Of a stretch of 64,000 bases of DNA, positions 61,435 to 64,000 are shown in pieces. Under the pieces are notes generated by a model. It worked only from the letters and a program-made list of their open reading frames with translations, made no database searches and was not told the DNA's origin. Numbering within the stretch: the first letter of the stretch is position 1; the number at the start of each line of letters is the position of its first letter. Location: NCBI RefSeq assembly GCF_029626265.1, contig NZ_JARUBN010000001.1, positions 7,505,001-7,569,000 on the forward strand, written 5' to 3'. The stretch comes from Micromonospora sp. WMMD1102. Lineage in GTDB: Bacteria; Actinomycetota; Actinomycetes; Mycobacteriales; Micromonosporaceae. The position numbers and the translations under genes were made by a program.

Positions 61435-63135
61435 CTATGCATTGCGACCAACGGACTCTTTCACCCCACGCATCGCGATCTCCTGGGCCGCCTCGAAGTA
61501 GCTCGTGGCACCCCGCGAACCGGGATCGTAGGTCATCACCGACTGGCCGTAGCTCGGAGCCTCCGAAACCCGGACGTTGCGCGGGATCACCGCCTCCAGC
61601 ACCTTGTCGCCGAAGTGGTTCCGGACGTCCTGCTCAACGGCGTCAGCCAGCCGGGTACGCCGGTCGTACATGGTGAGCAGGATGGTCGAGACTTCCAGGG
61701 TCGGGTTCAGGTGCTGCCGTACCAGGTTGATGTTGTTGATCAGCTGGTTGAGGCCCTCCAGGGCGTAGTACTCGCACTGGATCGGAATCAGCACTTCCTG
61801 GGCGGCGCAGAGCGCGTTGACCGTGAGCAGGCCGAGCGAGGGCGGGCAGTCGATGAAGACGTAGTCGAACTCCGTCGGGTGGCCGGCGATGGCTCGGGCG
61901 AGGCGGGACTCCCGGGCCACCACCGAGACCAGCTCGATCTCGGCTCCGGCGAGGTCGATGGTGGCCGGTACGCACCACAGGTCGGGGATCCCCTCGACCG
62001 CCTGCGCGACCTCGGCCAGCGGCACGTTGTCGATCAGGCAGTCGTAGACGTCCGGAACCCCGGCGTGGTGCGGCACGTTCAACCCGGTGGAGGCGTTCCC
62101 CTGCGGATCGAGGTCCACGACGAGGACACGATTTCCGTGCAGCGCCAGGGCCACCGCCAGGTTGACCGTGGTGGTGGTCTTGCCGACGCCTCCCTTCTGG
62201 TTCGCCACACACATGATCCGTGGCCGGTCCGGACGAGGCATCGTCACCTCGCCACTCGGGTTCAATATCTGCACAGCGCGCATTGCCTCCATTGCCAACG
62301 GGGGATCGTCCTGTTCGCGCGACGGTGTTTCACGTGAAACGTACGCGTCGGACCCGGCGTCCTCGGGGAAGGTCTCCGGTACGGCCGGCGGCGTGTCGGC
62401 CGGCGGCGCGGGCTCGGCGACCGGACGGGTTCGAGCCGTGCCGTCGACCTGATCCGTCGCCTCCACCGGGCCGAGCGTCCCGGGGTTGTTGCCGACCGGA
62501 GCCACCGGAGCATGCGAACCGGAACGCGGCGCCACCGGTCGCGGCGGAGCGACCGGTGGCTGCGAGGCGACCGGTGGCTGCTGCGAGGCGACCGGTGCTT
62601 GCGAGGCGACCGGTGACCGTGGGGCGACCGGTGACTCTGAGGCCACCGGTGGCTGTGGGACGACCGGCTGCTGCGGGGCCACCGATCGCTGCGGGGCGTC
62701 CGACACCGGGAACGAGCCGTCCCGGGGCGGCCCGGAGAAGGCGCCGTCCGACGGCGCCGAGAACGTCGGCGCGGTAGCCCTGCCGGCCGGCCTCGGATGT
62801 TCCGCGCCGTTGCCCGAGCCGTCCGGACCAGGAGCGCGTACCGGCTGCCGCGGTAGATCCGCTGCGCCCCCGGGGCCAGGCGGTCCCGACGCGAACGGCG
62901 ACCCCACCGGGGAGTACTCGGGTCCGGCCCGATCCGGAGCGCCGGACGGGGGCACGACTCGGGCGGTACCGCGACTCGGGCCGGGTGGTGCGGCGGAGTC
63001 GTACCCGGTCGGTTGGTCACCGGGGCCGTCGCCCTGGCCCGGCGGCCGGACCCGCCCGCTGGCGGACCAACCTTCGTAGTCGGTTTCACGTGAAACATCG
63101 GCGCCGCCGGAGTGGTAGCCCCCGGAGTCCGTCAT
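61435..63135 (-). CDS. parA: Chromosome-partitioning ATPase ParA with long disordered N-terminus
   Basis: 566 residues if ATG 63135 starts it; GTG 63168 is an in-frame alternative. The ATPase domain, residues about 300-566, is standard: CVANQKGGVGKTTTTVNLAVAL (deviant Walker A), VLVVDLDPQGNASTGLN, YVFIDCPPSLGLLTVNAL, and RGATSYFEAAQEIA at the end. Before it lies an extension of nearly 300 residues rich in Pro, Gly, Ser and Ala with VAxQxPVA repeats. Two parS sites are inside this extension and encode VSRET-type peptides. A short form starting near ATG 62287 (MEAMRAVQILNPSGEV) is possible. ParA moves ParB-parS complexes toward the tip or pole. Confidence 0.9.
   Translation of the reverse strand: MTDSGGYHSGGADVSRETDYEGWSASGRVRPPGQGDGPGDQPTGYDSAAPPGPSRGTARVVPPSGAPDRAGPEYSPVGSPFASGPPGPGGAADLPRQPVRAPGPDGSGNGAEHPRPAGRATAPTFSAPSDGAFSGPPRDGSFPVSDAPQRSVAPQQPVVPQPPVASESPVAPRSPVASQAPVASQQPPVASQPPVAPPRPVAPRSGSHAPVAPVGNNPGTLGPVEATDQVDGTARTRPVAEPAPPADTPPAVPETFPEDAGSDAYVSRETPSREQDDPPLAMEAMRAVQILNPSGEVTMPRPDRPRIMCVANQKGGVGKTTTTVNLAVALALHGNRVLVVDLDPQGNASTGLNVPHHAGVPDVYDCLIDNVPLAEVAQAVEGIPDLWCVPATIDLAGAEIELVSVVARESRLARAIAGHPTEFDYVFIDCPPSLGLLTVNALCAAQEVLIPIQCEYYALEGLNQLINNINLVRQHLNPTLEVSTILLTMYDRRTRLADAVEQDVRNHFGDKVLEAVIPRNVRVSEAPSYGQSVMTYDPGSRGATSYFEAAQEIAMRGVKESVGRNA
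62327..62340. other. parS: parS centromere site 3, within parA
   Basis: GTTTCACGTGAAAC, exact palindrome. It lies in the parA coding frame, where it codes for YVSRET on the minus strand, just before the ATPase domain. Confidence 0.95.
63083..63096. other. parS: parS centromere site 4, within parA N-terminus
   Basis: GTTTCACGTGAAAC, exact palindrome, about 40 bp after the predicted parA start. It codes for DVSRET on the minus strand, the same frame and peptide as site 3. Confidence 0.95.
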
Positions 63136-63527
63136 CTCTGGATCCTCATACCTACCGTTGTCATGCACCGTTTCATCCCTGCCAGCTTCGGATGGTGTCG
63201 GTCCGGTCAGCGCCCATGCCCGCGCCCTGGGGCGTAGCGTGCGGTCCGGCAAAGAAGCAGCGGAGGCCTGAGGCGCCGCCCGCTGCCCGGTCTACACTAT
63301 CGACGCGCGGTCAGCCTACGGCCGCTGGGCAAATTGGGCCACGGCTGTCCGTAGGATGAAAACCGGCCGCTCCGGAGGCCTCTCCCCGGGAACCGGCTCT
63401 GATCAGCAGATTCGACGTCTCGCTCTGTTGCCGACAATTGTGCCTGCGAGCCGGCCGAACGAGAGGTACGCCACTCCCACCCGGTCCGCTTCTCCCGCCC
63501 CGCGACCAACCGGGACGTCTCTCTCGG
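63136..63527. other. Region between HAD gene and parA, 392 bp
   Basis: The parA frame remains open to 63252, so part of this may still be coding. Beyond that no gene is seen. The stretch 63290-63470 is slightly less GC-rich and probably holds the parA promoter. rsmG, which often precedes parA in other bacteria, is not here. Confidence 0.45.
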
Positions 63528-64000
63528 TCAGCGCGTCGCCGACGCCTCACCGAGGCGGTCCGGCCGGCCTCCGGAGGTCCGGCGCTGCCACGGCTGCGGC
63601 ACCCGCACCGACGCCATGCCCGCCGCCGTCGCCGCCTGGATGCCGAGGTCGGTGTCCTCGAAGACGAGGCAGAACTCCGGCGGTACGCCCAACAGGCGGG
63701 CGGCGAGCAGGAACCCCTCCGGATCGGGCTTGGCTCTCGTGCAGTCCTCGGCGCAGACAAGTACGTCGAACTTCTCCAGCAGACCCAGCGTTTCCAGGGA
63801 GGCGGTGACCGACTCCCTGGTGCTCCCGGAGACCACGGCGATCGGAAGTCGCCCGTGCGCCTGGTCGACGTGCTGCCGTACCTCGGGTACGGCGACCAGG
63901 CTCGGCAGCAGCTCCTGGTAGTGGTCCTCCCGGCGTCGGTCCACCACCTCCGGCGGCATGGCCAGACCCTGTCGCTCGTTGAGCGTGGCGATGATGTCGA
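63528..64000 (-). CDS. HAD-family phosphatase (beta-phosphoglucomutase-like), 5' end outside window
   Basis: The frame is open from the right edge to a stop at 63528 (157 codons seen). Upstream of the in-frame ATG 63959 the sequence (DIIATLNERQGLAMPPEVV) continues the family pattern, so the start lies past the window and ATG 63959 is internal. Motif II is VVSGSTRESVTASLETLGL, motif III the Lys of CTRAKPDPEGFLLAARLLG, and motif IV VFEDTDLGIQAATAAGM, all as in haloacid dehalogenase phosphatases. The N-terminal DxD motif is not in view. The substrate is probably a sugar phosphate, by family only. Confidence 0.85.
   Translation of the reverse strand, partial: DIIATLNERQGLAMPPEVVDRRREDHYQELLPSLVAVPEVRQHVDQAHGRLPIAVVSGSTRESVTASLETLGLLEKFDVLVCAEDCTRAKPDPEGFLLAARLLGVPPEFCLVFEDTDLGIQAATAAGMASVRVPQPWQRRTSGGRPDRLGEASATR

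Overview
This is a very GC-rich chromosomal segment of a filamentous actinomycete, most like the Micromonosporaceae (Micromonospora/Plantactinospora type). That placement rests on codon style and on the gene set: parA-parB with consensus parS sites, cwlM-trxA-trxB-sigM-pseudokinase-murJ-cca, rpsF-ssb-rpsR-rplI-dnaB, a PadR-ino1 pair for inositol/mycothiol supply, and frequent GTG starts with ATGA-type overlaps. No database search was possible, so the family call is inference. The segment belongs to the origin-proximal core. oriC itself is not seen and probably lies beyond the right edge.

Layout. 1-4000: a truncated-looking SARP/NB-ARC regulator (minus) and a membrane GGDEF-EAL protein. 4041-8703: a membrane protein, two crcB fluoride-channel genes in tandem (the second behind an 18-bp repeat array), a phosphoribosyltransferase, a zinc-ribbon protein and a DinB-like protein. 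8752-16602: the replication/translation block, with dnaB carrying a class-3 intein in its P-loop, a repeat-rich membrane protein, and rplI-rpsR-ssb-rpsF behind a strongly structured leader RNA. 17564-26077: endonuclease IV, two polytopic membrane proteins, a class A penicillin-binding protein and a DUF5318-like protein. 26156-28024: PadR regulator with a clear operator, then inositol-phosphate synthase.

28101-36650: a copper P-type ATPase behind a metal-responsive promoter, a DNA alkyl-transferase, a small winged-helix operon, a secreted peptidase, and a TetR-MmpL efflux pair with two operators. 36748-44266: a kinase-like protein, a SigE-type ECF sigma factor with a beta-propeller partner, an NfeD-flotillin pair, and an Rrf2-NIPSNAP pair with a 33-bp operator. 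44289-55111: the envelope/redox cluster (cca, murJ, a separate pseudokinase, sigM, its anti-sigma factor, a SigR-type promoter, trxB, trxA, cwlM). 55178-64000: a GNAT protein, an aminotransferase, a D-Ala-D-Ala ligase-like enzyme, a HIT-like protein, parB, parA (four parS sites, two inside the parA reading frame) and the end of a HAD phosphatase.

The genes with clear logic work in cell-wall synthesis and its regulation (PBP, MurJ plus pseudokinase, CwlM, Ddl-like, ParAB) and in redox/thiol balance (TrxAB, SigM and its anti-sigma factor, Ino1). Many convergent gene ends are closed by long perfect GC hairpins without a U-tract. The most unusual items are the dnaB intein with a decayed homing endonuclease, the rpsF leader RNA, the parS-encoded peptide repeats in ParA, and the SARP regulator that lacks its recognition helix and BTAD domain.
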